Positions 11,271 through 23,801 are shown, counted from the stretch's first letter. The stretch: 64,000 nt of DNA from Nyssa sinensis (GCA_008638375.1 CM018051.1:36549240-36613239); one strand, 5' to 3'. Translations and numbers: made by a program. Notes: generated by a model from the letters alone, not told the origin.

Positions 11271-14151
11271 TGGTATCTGCTTTTGATCATCGGGATACAT
11301 CAGTCATTTCTCATTTTATACGTTGACTGTTCCGGAGTTGTAGTTAGCCCCTCAATTTCCCATAATCATGCTTATGAAAATTTATTAGATCAGATTGGCC
11401 CTTTATTCGGCCTTTACTTTGCACTTACCATGCTCAGGAGCATTTTGGTCATTTTACGTTTCATGAAATTCTGACCCCGAATCATTATTTAATCACGTGT
11501 ACAGTTTCACGAGTATCTGGGCTTCTATCGGTATCAATTTTGTCCCATTTGGACTTTATTTGGGCTTCGTACAGCATCAGGGGCCTTTGGTAATTTCGTA
11601 TATTGCATAGCCAAATTTTTCGGGACCTCGGTTCATAAACTGGACCTCACCATTAGGTCCTAGAGTGTCCGACATAGTTAAAATAGACTATCTTTTGTGT
11701 TTGTTTGGCCCTGGGTATCATTAGGGGCAATACAGTCATTTATAATTTGCGTGTCTGTGTTTTTCGGAACTTGGTTTCACAAATCGGACTTCACCGTTGA
11801 GTCCAGAATACCCAACATAATCACAATGGACTATCTTTTATTTTTATTTGGGCCTAGGTATCATCAAGGGCAGTACAGTCATTTACTATTTATCTGTCTT
11901 TATTTTTTGGGACTTAATTTCCCAAATCGGACTCCACCATTAAGTCCGAGATGCCCGAGATAGTAAAGATACATTGTTTACTTATTTAATTTGGGCTTCG
12001 TTTGAGTCATTTAGTGTCCAAGGGTAAAATAGTAATTTTACCTAATTAATAAAATAATTAAATAAATTATTTTATTATTTTTTCAGGGGTGTACTTGCAT
12101 AAAAATCCCACGAATTGGGTCAGACTATAATTTTGCAAAACAGTTGGGGTCAAAATATATTTTACAAAAGTTTCGGTTTTTCTTTTAATTTTTAAACAGT
12201 GAACTCGTGGGTTTAACCACCTAAACCCTAGACCGGACCAGAACCCTCATGAACCAGCTGGTTCAGTTAGGCCAGAGAACCAGAATACAATAACCTTACT
12301 ATACCCCTTATCCACGGTTTGGTCTAACCCCAGATTCAATTTTCTAAATTTTAATTCCTTATAACCGCAACCAAACAAGCCCATTTCAGTTTCAACCTAA
12401 CGACGATGTTTCATTAATGCAGTGGCCATCCCGCAAGTCAACACGTGTCTGAGTCGACACGTTCGATCTGAGCAAGTCAACACGTCTTCTCCATCGCGCA
12501 GGGCTATTGTTGCCCTAATTTCTGTTTTCAAAATTCTCCAATTTCATGCATTTCGAGGTTAATTTGATCTCTATTTTTTAGGTGATATGGGCTACTAAAT
12601 GTTTAAGAAACATTTTGGCATTCATTTTAGGCCTCAAATCAAGCTCGAGGAGCCATGGTGGGTTGGATAGTCGCGACCTGCAACTGGTTCATAAATGGTC
12701 GTTTCTTCACCATTTCTTGCGTGGTTTGGTTTGTCACTGACCGTAGTGATATGGAGCGTCCATCCTCATTCCAAAATCAAGGTTTAGGAGCCTATTTCAG
12801 AGTCTGGGTTTCAAACCTGAGACCTGTAAGTTCAAATTCTAGGCTTTCCTTAGTGTTTTCAGGTCGCAGTCTGGGAATTCTTGCATGCTTATTATGAGGT
12901 CTGTTTGAGGTTCTGAGTGTTCAGAACTTGGTTTCTTACAGGTCATCTCAAACTTGCTTATCCCAAGGTGCATCAATGGTGACCTGGGCACGGTTTGTGG
13001 CTTTGGGGCTGTTTTGAGGTCTCATTTCACGCCTTAATCAAGATTTCTCATTCTAAACTTCATGCGTGCAACTAACAGGGCTCAACAACATCAAAAACAG
13101 TACCAAATTTTAAACAGAAAATTTAACCAGTTTGGGGTTTATACCTTGCACAGTGAATCTCTCTCTCTCTCTCTAGTGGCTCAAGGTGAGACCTCAGTGT
13201 GGTAGTGCTATCCTGCTCGTGCTCTCCCCAACCCCTTCTCTCTTTCCACCTCCAATGGTCACACTACACACACTCTCACACAAGCATACACACAATGTGT
13301 TTCTCTCTCACTTCCTCTCTCTCTAATGCTCATGCACACACACACACACTCCAGGTCTCACACAGCCATGGTCTTAATATAGCACACATGTTTTTGGATC
13401 CCAAGGTGTATAGTTTATACATATATATATATATATCACATATTGCTCACCTATACATATACATCTATATATATATATATAGATGCATGCATATCAGAGA
13501 ATTGGTGGGATCGTATGACTGATGTGGAGTTGAGGTGGTGTGATGTGAGCTAATGATGAGGGTTTGCATGCATGGCCATTGGCCAATTTAGGAGGTGGAA
13601 CTGGGGAAATTTAGTGTTATATACAATTCTATTGCATTTTTAGGCATGAAGTTGTTGGCAGCCCACTTGGTAATTTTTGGATGCCTAAAATCTTGCCCCA
13701 CTTGGTCAAGGGTTCAAATCCCCTTGGCCTCATTTTTAGGCCATTTTTCCCCCATTTGGGCTTATGCCTTGTTTGGTTGGCACAGAATTCCGTTTTGGCT
13801 ATTTCAGTTATATTTTCTTTTCCAGTGCTCTTTTTACGAAGCAATTTCTTCTAAGGGTTTCATATTTCAGTTAGCTTCAATGTCAAAGCCCTCATGTCAG
13901 TTATTATCTATTTGTGGCTGTCATAGTTCACTAATTCGAGTTTCCACAATGTTAAAATGATATCATTTCATCTAATTAATTAGTAATTAGGTTCGGGTAT
14001 TACACCCTTCTTTCTGATGTGTTTAATTATTTTATTGGCCTATCGTGACCAGTCAAGAGATTCTCGATTAACTTTTTTAATTATTCTTTATGTTGGTGCT
14101 AATTAATAATTAGCAAACTAATTCTTAATTAATCAAGGTCAGGGTGTTACA

Positions 14152-14880
14152 CAGTGGATGAATACGAGGCCACATTTACTAAATTGCCCAGGTTCACCCC
14201 CAATGTCATCAACACTAAGAATATGAAAGCCCGAAAGTTTGAAGGCAGGGTTGAGATAAGCCATCAAAGACCGAATTAGGCCCCAGTGATTGGCCACTTA
14301 GAATGAAGTGGTTGTAATAGCTAAGATCATCGAGCAAGGTGAAAAAGAGTTCGCCAAAGACCAAGAGGCAACCGCGACAGAGGGTTGGGATTTTCACTTT
14401 CTAAGCCTGGAGCCGGATCATGAAATACAGGGCCTAGTTAGAGAAGGGCCAATTACAATGATAAGAGGCTAAACTAAATGCCCCAACTGCTTGAGAGTCC
14501 ACTAGGGACTATGTTCCAAAAACACCCATGCTTGTTACTTCTGCGGCAAGAGTGGGCATTTCATAAAAAACTTTCCCCCTAGAGTAATAGATCTTTGATC
14601 AGTACCACACCTACCCCATCAGCCCTAGTGATCAGATCCTAGATCCGTAATAATGGGCCAAGGAACAAAGTAACAACAAGTGGGAAGGGTGTTCTCAATT
14701 ACAACAGGGAATGATCAGGCTACTACATCAGTAGTCGCAGGTACCCTTCCAATGTTCATAACCTGCTCAGATTCTATACTTGCTCTACACATTCATTTAT
14801 GTCCCCACATTTTTGCTAAACTCAACTTAGAAACTAACACCTAGACTATTTATTTACTGTTTCCATTCCGTAGGGAGAGT
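14152..14880 (+). pseudogene. gag: gag C-terminal part and protease remnant of element C
   Basis: The sequence directly after the inserted LTR resumes Gag with DEYEATFTKL, the residues expected after the motif cut at 9,133. A Gag zinc knuckle follows at about 14,530-14,575 (CYFCGKSGHFIKNF); the last cysteine of CCHC is replaced by phenylalanine. The stretch at 14,685-14,830 (GRVFSITTG, SVVAGTLP, then a shifted copy of the active-site region) resembles the start of a gypsy aspartic protease. Several stops interrupt the frame. Nothing like reverse transcriptase, RNase H or integrase follows before the polypurine tract 300 bp downstream, so most of pol is deleted. Confidence 0.7.
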
Positions 14881-15175
14881 TATTATTAGAAAATGTTAGA
14901 CATGAAACATGTGAAACCCAGATCAAGGACACAAGTATCCTCAAGGATCGACATGAGAAATACATAATACGTTTGAAGTTTAATTGAGAAATACATGGTA
15001 TACTTGAAGTTATAGAAAGAGTTGTACGTCATTCTGATGTGACTGAAAAACTTAATTCCCAATCGAAGTTCTTATAGTTAAATGTGAGCATCTTTCCAAG
15101 GTTGGTGCCTCAATTTTAGAGAAATTGGAAAATCATTGGATTGAGAAACGCCGAGTTTGGGGACTAAACTCTATT
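14881..15175 (+). other. Short 3' internal remnant of element C
   Basis: This stretch lies between the protease remnant and the polypurine tract, where about 3 kb of pol should be. It contains 'ggactaaactctattaa', which resembles the end of chromovirus pol ('gacgaaa...ttaag'). No domain can be read. I interpret it as the scar of a large internal deletion. Confidence 0.5.
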
Positions 15176-15187
15176 AAGGGGGGAGAA
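15176..15187 (+). promoter_or_regulatory. Polypurine tract of element C
   Basis: AAGGGGGGAGAA directly precedes the 3' LTR start TGTAATACCCC. This is the plus-strand priming site and it fixes the LTR boundary at 15,188. Confidence 0.85.
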
Positions 15188-15672
15188 TGTAATACCCCAA
15201 CCAAAAATATAACTGGGCAAGTGCCGTAAATCTGAATTATTAGGGTTCGCTTCCTGAGGATAATAGAACAATCCAATTTTGGAATACGAAAGGTCCCAAA
15301 TGTCTGAATGATACCGAACGAAGCAACGAATATATATAAATATGCATACATAGATATATGCATATATGGGTATGTATATATATGTACTAGTATATATATA
15401 TATATATGAGTACAGATGTGTGCGTAAAGGTGTGTGTATGTGTGTAATTTACATATACGATTATATGTATGTGTAACAGTGTGTGTATAATATATATATA
15501 TATGAGAAAGTGTGTGCAGTAGTATGTGTAGATATATATAAAAAGCATCGTGTGTGAGTGTGCTTTATATATATATATATAATTATATATATGTGACAGC
15601 AGTGTATGAATGGAACGAAGAGAGTGTGTGTGTGTGTCGGTCATGTGTACTTGAGTGTGTGCCGACCTAGAT

Positions 15673-15714
15673 GTATATATATATATATATATATATATCT
15701 GTGTGTGTGTGTGC
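15673..15714 (+). repeat. (TA)n(GT)n microsatellite in LTR U3
   Basis: An uninterrupted TA run at 15,673-15,699 is followed by a GT run. Similar TA/GT tracts lie at the matching place in LTR B (1,340-1,370 and 1,483-1,498), in the 5' LTR of C (4,846-4,890, 4,986-5,010, 5,098-5,114) and, reversed, in rev1 (13,261-13,480) and rev2 (23,243-23,360). Confidence 0.85.
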
Positions 15715-16799
15715 GCGCAAAATATCTTGACTAAAATAAAAGAAGAAAAGGAAAGAGAGAGAAAGAGGCGGTGAGAGATATATTTAGGGGTAAGTGTGTG
15801 TATGTGTATATATGCTTATATATATGCATTCACTGCGTGTATTAGAAAAGGAAAAAGAATAAAAACAAAGGCAAGTGATAGAAAAGAAGAAGGAGAAAAG
15901 GAAGAAGAGGCGAGAAGGAGTACTGAAGTTTTGCAACCAAAATTCAGAGAAGACGTGAGCATTTCTCTTTAGCATTTTTTTTCAAATTTCTTGATTCAGT
16001 TCATGGTTAAATTGCATAGATATACTTTAGGATTTATAAAGAATAGAAAAGGAAGAGAATTGGGGGCTGAAGGACATAAGAAACCTAGGAAAAATAGAAA
16101 ACCCCATGACTGAACTTCAAAAGTTCAGGTCTGAAATAACCCTTATAAAATTCATTTTTATTGCTTAGGATCAAAACTAGGAACCATAAGGGTTATGAAA
16201 ACCCTTAGCTACGACTAAGAAACTATAGAAATGACCACCAAACCTCAAGTTGCAGGTTTTGGCTCTTTGGTCAAATCGCAAAAAGCAGCTCTTAACCTTG
16301 ACTCTTAGAATGAAAAACAAAACCCCATAACCTAAGGATCATTATAGAAGAAATCATAGTGAAAATGGTCAAGAAACAAGCTTGAACCATCTTGAATAAC
16401 CTTCAACCATGGAAGCTTCAATTGAGCTTCATAATGAATTTCGAACCCCCAAACCAATGAGGATATCTAAGTCTAGACCATAGAAGTTGATTGGGTTTAA
16501 AAACAGAGAAAATAGAGGCCTTGAATGCCAGTGAAATAGGCTTAGAAATTTCAGGGTTTTCAATGAACAGTAGCGTTTTCATAAAGGAAGACGATGAACA
16601 GTAAATAAGAAACAATGTCGTTTTTAGATCCCTTACAATGAAACTGCGTCAGTTTCACGATGATTTTTTTTAATTTAAAAGTCTGATTTAGGTTGTTTGG
16701 CAATAGGTGTAAGCAATTGATTTAATACACACGACTGGAACAAGGATATCCTATCCCAATTAAACCCTTTATCCGCTGTTTGGCCTTAGAATAGGTTGA

Positions 16800-16885
16800 A
16801 AAATAAAAGTAGGCTGCTGGCCCCAAGATTCGAAACCACGACCGTGAGGCTTGTGGGCCTTAACCCCCACATGCAGACCACCATG
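16800..16885 (-). other. tRNA-like (pol III box) module antisense inside 3' LTR of C
   Basis: The minus strand reads TGTCATGGTGGTCTGCATG as an A-box-like segment, then TTAAGGCC and TGGTTTCGAATCTTGG as a B-box-like segment. The 5' LTR has the same module at 6,085-6,185 with its own substitutions. Its presence in several family members shows it is an old part of the LTR and not a fresh insertion. Confidence 0.4.
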
Positions 16886-19098
16886 ACACTGAGGCACGTG
16901 TGGTTACATTTTACCTAAAATAATATAGAATATTATTTAAATTAATTAATTAATTTAGTTAATTATTGTCATTATTCCCAATACCCGAATAAATTAAATG
17001 AATTATGTACTTTTAGTATCTTAGGCATTCTAAAACGAATACAAGGGTCCATTTCACAAGACGGGGTCCCAAAAAATTAAGACCCATGAAAGTAAAAAAT
17101 TACCATATTGCCTCTAGGAATGCCCAAAGCCAAATTTAGATCCATAAAAGTCTAAGCCTATTTTCTTTGACATTCCAGGACTCAACGGTAGAAGTCCGTT
17201 TTCCCAAATAAGATACCTATGATATCGATGTATGAAATTGAATAATTGTAGGGCATTAAGCTATACGTAGTATTGAGCTAAGAACTGTTTATTAATTTAT
17301 AGGGACATCAAAAAGAAAGGAGAAAATGACTAAATACTGAGATATAACAGGACTATTAAAAGTTAAGTAAATCTCGAAACTCTTACATGTGATTTTGCTA
17401 GCCATGTTATTCCTTTTGCTGGCAATGTTGTACTCTTATGCATACCCAAAGTTATTGATTCCACAATTTGATACTTGTTCTATCTTGTGGGAATTATTGA
17501 GAATTGAATTAGGCAGATTGTTATGTTCTTACTATAAGTAAAACCCGATTTTCACATGTGGTAATTCCTAGCCATGTCACATTATTATTCTTTTATAGGG
17601 CCAGATTTGTACTCCTATACGTGCCTGATGTTTATTAATTTTCACAATGTAATACTTGTTCTATCTTATGAAAATTATTGAGAATTCGATTACTATATCC
17701 TAATTATGATTGATTGTGCACTTTATACCATACCTTGAAAAGCTTACTATTATGCTCTTATTTCTAAGAAAAATGATATTTCACATATAGACTCTTCGTG
17801 AAATTATGATCATGATATATTATGAGTACTCGGAAGTTGTGCTCAGTCACAACGTCCATCCTGATGCTTTTACCAGACCTATGGATCAAAGTCCATGAAA
17901 CTAGCCAATGACTCGATGTGGGAGTGAATCTAGATATGGTTTGAAGAGAGAGTGAATCTGAGAAATGGTTCGGTGTGGTAGTGAACCTGGGTGTGATTCG
18001 GTGTTTTAGTTAATATGTATGAGTGGTTTGGTGTGGTAGTGAACCAGGAAGGTTACTTTTACTAAGGATATGCCAATACCTAAATAGAATATACATCAAA
18101 ATGTTTATTGATATCATATCTTTTATTGAACTCATAGAATGATCATATTTTCCCTATGAATGATCATATGTTTTGAAAGCTTATCCATTGGTTTATAATT
18201 GAATTATCTTATGATTGTGGCAGTATGACTATTGTTTTATATTGGACCTAAAGGTCATTTCTATTGTTCCACACTTTATTCTACTGGCTATTGTGACTAC
18301 TTCATTCCATGGCTATTGTGACACTTTATTCTAGTGTCTATTGTGATATTCTATTGGCTATCGTGACATTCTATTCTATTAGCTATCGTGACACATTCAT
18401 TCTACTGGCTATTGTGATATTCTATTGGCCATTGTGACACTTCATTCTATTGGCTATCATGACATTCTATTGGCTATTGTGACACTTCATTCTATTGGCT
18501 ATTGTGATACTTCATTTTATTAGCTATTGTGTCGTTCAATCCTATTGACTATTGTGACGTTCTATCTCCTGATTTGGCCATTGTGGCATTCTATCTCTTG
18601 ATTGATTATTTTATTATTTTATCTTTCGATTAGCTATTGTAACATTCTATTTTATGACTAGCTATCATGTTATCATATCCTTATTATCTTTGATTTTGTT
18701 CTTTCTATATTGACCCTAACCTATGGCAGAGTGAAGAGAATTTACTTACTGAGCTTTGTTAGCTAATTTAGATTTACTTATTTATTTCAGGAAAGGACGC
18801 TACAAGTAGACAGTATGAGCTTGGAGGCAATAGAGGGTATTTTAAGAAATGTAATAGGAAATGATCAGTACAGTCATATCTCTCCCATGTATTCACCACC
18901 TAGGGATGATGTAAATGTTGGTTTTCTTTTTGATATATATATATAGAACCTTATTATGACTTTCTCTGTATAACTGTTTAATTTTTATATTACACAATGT
19001 TATCACTGATATAATCCAAAAAAAAAAAAAAAGTAGGGTCGGCCAATGGGTCGGCCCTGGATCCCAAATCCGCATAGGGTGGGTTTCGGGTCGTGACA

Positions 19099-19592
19099 AT
19101 AAACGTGATCCACTTTTCAAGTTTGACTTGTTTATTACTATGTTTTCAACAAATTTCATTATTAAATCAGAGTTGGACTATTACTTGGAAGATCTTGTGT
19201 TGCCTAGAGCTGAGGATTTTGATGTGTTGAGTTGGTGGAAAACACATGGACTTAAATATCCTACCTCACAAAAGATTGTTCGGGATATTTTAGCTATTCC
19301 AATAACGACTATTACATCTGAGTCTACTTTTAGCACTATTGGTAGGTTGGTAAGTCCTCATTGTAGTAAACTTTTTCCAAAAACTTTGGAAGCATTAATG
19401 TGTGCACAAAGTTGGTTAAATGGTAAGCAAAAAAAAATTCAAAATTTTTAATTAGTTTATGATATGAAAGTTATCTAATAAAGTATTTAATTTTTTATAA
19501 GCAATTCTACATTCAAAGATTATCCCACCATGGATTATGAAGAAGAAAATGATGATAGTAGTGTTTTAGATGTATACGAAAATTATTCATAG
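19099..19592 (+). pseudogene. hAT transposase, C-terminal dimerisation domain (5' truncated)
   Basis: hAT transposases cut and paste their element in the nucleus; the C-terminal hATC domain mediates dimerisation. The open frame enters directly after the LTR at 19,099. It shows SELDYYLEDLVLPR, FDVLSWWKTHGLKYP and then ASES/FS-like ITSESTFSTIGRLVSPH, all diagnostic of hATC, ending ALMCAQSWLN. A donor GGTAAGC at 19,422/19,423 and an acceptor TTCAAAG ending 19,518 would splice in phase to a short acidic last exon (19,519-19,592, DYEEENDDSS), giving stop TAG. Without splicing the frame stops at 19,451. Everything upstream, including the zinc finger and catalytic core, is missing, so the gene is a fragment cut by element C. 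No frameshift is seen in this part. Confidence 0.85.
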
Positions 19593-20307
19593 TTTATTTG
19601 TGGAATTCTTAATGTTATTATTTTTCTTGGAGAGTATTGTCAAACTTGAGTTAAGATTAACATCTTGAGTTTATTATATTTGCAGGCTCGTTATTTTCAA
19701 TTGTGAATGATGGATCTTGTGGTTTGAGATGGAAGGATGCATTCATTTTTTATATGTTTGGAAGAAGTGTTTTAATGAACTAATGATGACATGGCAGTTG
19801 TATTTTTTTAAATGGAATGAACAATTGGTGGTGGATTTTTTCCCGTAATGTTAGGACTTGGGATGTTATTTAATGGTTAATGGATATTTAATGGTTGATG
19901 GATATTTGATGGATTTTTCATTGATATTTGATGTTTGGTTATTATTTGAAAATATGTTATTAAGTTGAGCTTTTTGGTAGTAGTAGGTTGTTTAGCTAGA
20001 TGAAATTATTCCTAGTTTTCTCCCATGTTTTTTATAATTTAGTTAAATAATGTATTCATTGTTGAATAGTGAATTTTAGACTCTATTTGTACAACATATT
20101 TTTTTCTAGGTACAATAGACTTTAGCAAAATTTAGCCATTGCTTTTCCAATGTTGAACAATATTTTTTTATTCATGGTAAATTCCTAAGCAGGGTCGGGG
20201 TTGGAGCGGTGGAGCGAGGCAAGGTCGGGGATGGGGGTGAGAGAAGAGGTAGGGTGGAAGCGAGGTCAAGGGCACTCATCTTTCAAGCAGGGCGAGGTCA
20301 GGGGAAG
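19593..20307 (+). mobile_element. 3' untranslated and subterminal region of the hAT element
   Basis: An AT-rich 3' region contains 'atggttaatggatatttaatggttgatggatatttgatgg' short repeats (19,870-19,930). It then turns abruptly G-rich at 20,185-20,307 (GGGTCGGGGTTGGAGCGG and similar blocks), as in the subterminal ends of many plant hAT elements. A reverse LTR interrupts the G-rich end at 20,307. The terminal inverted repeat itself is not identified. Confidence 0.55.
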
Positions 20308-23300
20308 TGTCACAACACTAGACCCACCCTATGCGGATCTCGTGTTGTGCACCCAATCTGACGCTGCTTGTCGAACCAAGGGTCTCAACTTGCTACACAA
20401 TCAGTGTTACTAACATGCAGAAGAAAATAATAAAAGTTGCATAGTGATTTATATAATGGTTACAAAATGTGGAATACAAAATTTCTTAATACAACTGTTC
20501 ATCCCCAAGACGTGGATAACATGGGAGAGCTACAAGACTGTCTGTACTAAGTATTATACTGCAACTTTAAAAGAAATGTCCACTACTATCTAGCTAACTG
20601 CTACTGCTACTGCTACAGCTTCCTTTCCTGAAAGGGTTGGTAAGTTTGGGGTGAGCTAACTTAAGCTCAGTAAGTAATTCTTCTTTGCTCTGCCATGGGT
20701 ACAAGAATATAGAAAGCATTATTCATAAAAGAACTAGGATAAATGCAGATGTGCTAGCTAGTCAATGAATATATAACTCAATATCAGATGATAGAACTCA
20801 AATGATAAAGCAATGAAATCTGTCTGATAATATGATCATACTGCTACAGTCATGAGCTGTCTCAAGTATAATCATATGCACTCAAATAAAATCTATGAAA
20901 TCTCATGATCATTCATAATGGTATAACATGATCAAGCTATGATAATCAATAATAGATACTGATAACAACAATATGGATGCACTTTAACTTGGGGCCCGGC
21001 ATACCCCTTAAGATCATTTTGTTCCCTTTTTCCTTAATCTCTCAGCCAAGCACTAACCCGTCGGTTCATTCTAGCCTTGCAGATCCCACTTTAGCTGCCA
21101 TTTTAATTTTCACTTTTGTTTCCATTTTCTAGACCCGTAGGTTTACTAAGCATCAGATGGAGTTCGTGACTGAGCACAAATCCAGCCACAATAAAATATA
21201 TCGAGATCATGCTAAATCTCATAAATAGTAAATGCAATAACACTATCTTAGCGGCGAAAATAAACTGTTGCCTTAACAGGCCAATGTAAGCTGGGCTACT
21301 GAGATCATAAGTCTTGCCCCTTGAGGCCTATGTACAGAGCGTACATAAATCATGATCAAGATATATAACAGTCAATAAACACTTTCCACACGATAGAGTA
21401 ATATCAGTGTGGACTCAATAAATATCTAGCATGTATGGAATACAATAGATAATATAAGAAAAACTGTTGGCATGGCTGGGAATGTAACACATATAGAGAT
21501 CAGAGATTACTTACTTTTTAAACCAGTTTTCGTTCTTTCACAATAAAATCAAGTCATTATTCCTTCTTCTTTGAAATCCCTATTCATCAATAGATTGCAT
21601 ATCTCAGTTTATCTTTTAATTATTTATGCTATTCATCAAATTTTATGCCCTTTTACTATGGTTTCTCTTTTACTAAAATAGACTCTACCATTAAGTCTGG
21701 GACATTAAAAAAAATCGGTTTAGGCTTTCAGCGGAATTCAATTCGGACATCTGGGCTAAAAAGGGCAAAATGGTCATTTTGCACTTTTATGGGTCTTTTA
21801 TTTTTTGGGACTCTATCTCGTGACACGTACCTCACCATTGGTCTTAGAGTGTCCGAGATAGTTAAAATACACTATTCATGTGTTTAATTTGGACATCGTT
21901 ACTATAAAGGGTAGAATGGTCATTTACACCTTCACTGAGTTCTCACTTCTCGAGACCTTTTTTTCACAAATTGGACTCCACCGTTGAGTCTGAAATGCTC
22001 GAAATAATAAAAATTCACTATTCTTTTATTTTAATCGAAGTTCATTTGACTACTTTTGACTTCGGGGCAATTTGGTAATTTCTCTTTTATTTTTATTTTA
22101 ATTAATTAAATTAATATTATATTCTGTGGGTCAAATCATAATAACTAAAATTTGAGGGTCTAATTATAATTTCCATAACATCTGGGTTCATTTGTAATTT
22201 CAGAAAACCCTATCCCAAGTAAGGTTATCCAAACAACGAATAAGCATAGAATAGGAATAAGATATCTCTATCCTTATTTCTCTAATTTATTACTCCTGTT
22301 ACCAAACACCCCTATTTCAATTTTAAAACCGTTTTAAACTTAAGTAATATTGCACCGTTTTGACATACCCATTTCTATTTCGGTTGGGTCCTAACCTGGA
22401 TCCGACCCATGACTCGAACCCCAGCCCAAACAGTCTCCTTCTTCTCCAGCAATACGTCGGTAGGGTTCACTAGGGTTTCGTCGCCTTCTCTCGCTATGGC
22501 CAACTGTTTCCAGTCTTTTTCTCCCCCTTTTTCAATGGGGTTCTCTTCCCTTTTTCTTAAGGATCACAACCCCATGCCCATCCTTCTGATTTAACCTACA
22601 CATTATCACGAAAATAGAGAAATAGTAGCTCCAGCCAGAAGTTGCGATTTTTCGATAAGCTCCATTTCTCTATGATTTCCTTATGGTTTTGACTCTAATT
22701 TTGTTCTAACATTTTTCTGCATCTAAGAGGAACAATTCCTCATCATAATAACAAAGCTTTATGCATCAAGTCTCATAAAACCGAAATTATCATTAAACTT
22801 TTGACTACTTTTTTCTCTTTCAATTTTCAACCATTTTTCTCGATTCTTTTTGCATTTGATTCCTTATTTCATGCTTCATACAGCCCTACAATTTAAACAC
22901 TACTGAATCATGCTAGGTTTGTAAAACAGAATATAGTTACTCACCTATAATTTCTAATTTTTCTTGTTGCAGGTTCTTCTTTCTCTCTTGTTCCAACTTT
23001 TGATTCCTCTCTGAAACTCCCAATGCCTCTCTACTTTTAATTTAGCCTCTCAAATCAGTTTCTTACTTTTGATTTTCTCTACCATCGCACATGTATATAT
23101 AATACATAGACACACAACACCAACCGCCTCAACCTCTCCCTTTCCTCTTAGTTTCTCCCCCTTCTAAAACCTCTTTCCTTGACTTAACTTTTCTGATTTC
23201 CTTTTTCAAATGTAGCTTTTCATTTATGGCTTGAGATATTTGTGTATATATATATATATATATATATATTTCATATCACACTTACCAACACACACACACT

Positions 23301-23793
23301 AATACACAACCGTCACACACACTTACTTGCACACACAAGCTGACACACACACACACACACTCACATGCATGCACTCGACAGCTTCTTTCCTTTTCTTAAT
23401 GTATAATTCATATATATACATACATATTATACGAAGCATATCTATATACACATATATAAATACTTACTCTATACATGTATATATACTTATATATACACAT
23501 ATATTTTATTTTCTAATTACGTGTACATACACTCATTTTAGATAAGCTATGTGTATACATAGACGTACGCATGCATGGGTTTGCATGCGTGCATGCATAA
23601 CGAGGCATAGTTCTGGGTTGCTCGGGTGTTTCCCAGGCACTGACTGTATAACTGACGCTATTTACTTTTCAAAATCGTACAATACATATGATATAATAAT
23701 ATAGAGCTTAAACAACTCGGGTTACAACTGATACTACACTACGCGACCCGGTCTACCTCGATATACGTGCTAACCCAGGGTCAGGGTATTACA
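20308..23793 (-). mobile_element. Reverse solo LTR (rev2)
   Basis: It begins TGTCACAACACTAGACCCACCCTATGCGG and ends GGGTCAGGGTATTACA. GGAAG (20,303-20,307) and AGAAG (23,794-23,798) form a 5-bp duplication with one mismatch. Read on the minus strand, its start (TGTAATACCCTGACCC... GTTTAAGCTCTATAT) matches LTR B closely. It includes TA/GT microsatellites near its U3 end (23,090-23,560) with GCATGC-rich sequence. No internal region is present. Open frames in it (for example 22,409-22,594) have no family resemblance. Confidence 0.75.
23243..23360 (+). repeat. (TA)n and (CA)n microsatellites in rev2 LTR
   Basis: A TA run at 23,245-23,269 is followed by CACACACA blocks to 23,360. This is the reversed counterpart of the GT/TA block in the forward LTRs. 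Confidence 0.85.
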
Positions 23794-23801
23794 AGAAGGG
23801 A

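Larger units (their letters stand above)
9134..14151 (-). mobile_element. Reverse LTR (rev1) inserted in gag of element C
   Basis: On the plus strand it begins TGTCACATCCCAAACCCCACCCTATGCGG, the reverse complement of the family's 3' terminus, and ends GGTCAGGGTGTTACA. It is flanked by CGGTG (9,129-9,133) and CAGTG (14,152-14,156), a 5-bp duplication with one mismatch. At 5.0 kb it is longer than its relatives (3.0-3.9 kb), mainly from internal duplications: 66 bp x 4, 332 bp x 2 and 134 bp x 2. A second LTR-type terminus (GGTTCGGGTATTACA, ending 14,004) lies 147 bp inside the right end, which may mark a nested or recombinant end. No retrotransposon internal domain is present, so it is a solo LTR. 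Confidence 0.75.
15188..19098 (+). mobile_element. 3' LTR of element C (complete, 3.9 kb)
   Basis: It runs from TGTAATACCCCAACC to GGGTTTCGGGTCGTGACA. Content in order: GT/TA microsatellites (15,330-15,830), purine-rich region, an antisense tRNA-like module (16,800-16,880), the splice-acceptor-like 'ttatttcag' region and 'ggctattgtgac' repeats (18,270-18,660). The long LTR, TGTAATACCCC start and tRNA-Met primer site fit the Tekay/Del group of plant chromoviruses, which is an inference. The base after the LTR begins a hAT transposase reading frame, so the element probably inserted there; the matching 5-bp duplication (ATAAA expected) is not available on the left because that side is rearranged. 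Confidence 0.8.

Noticed and set aside
13595..13960. 121-codon open frame with a GGTTCAAATCC stretch
   Set aside because: It lies in the reverse LTR. The opposite strand is also open and no protein family is recognised. The B-box-like text has no convincing A box or cloverleaf, so it is not a tRNA gene.
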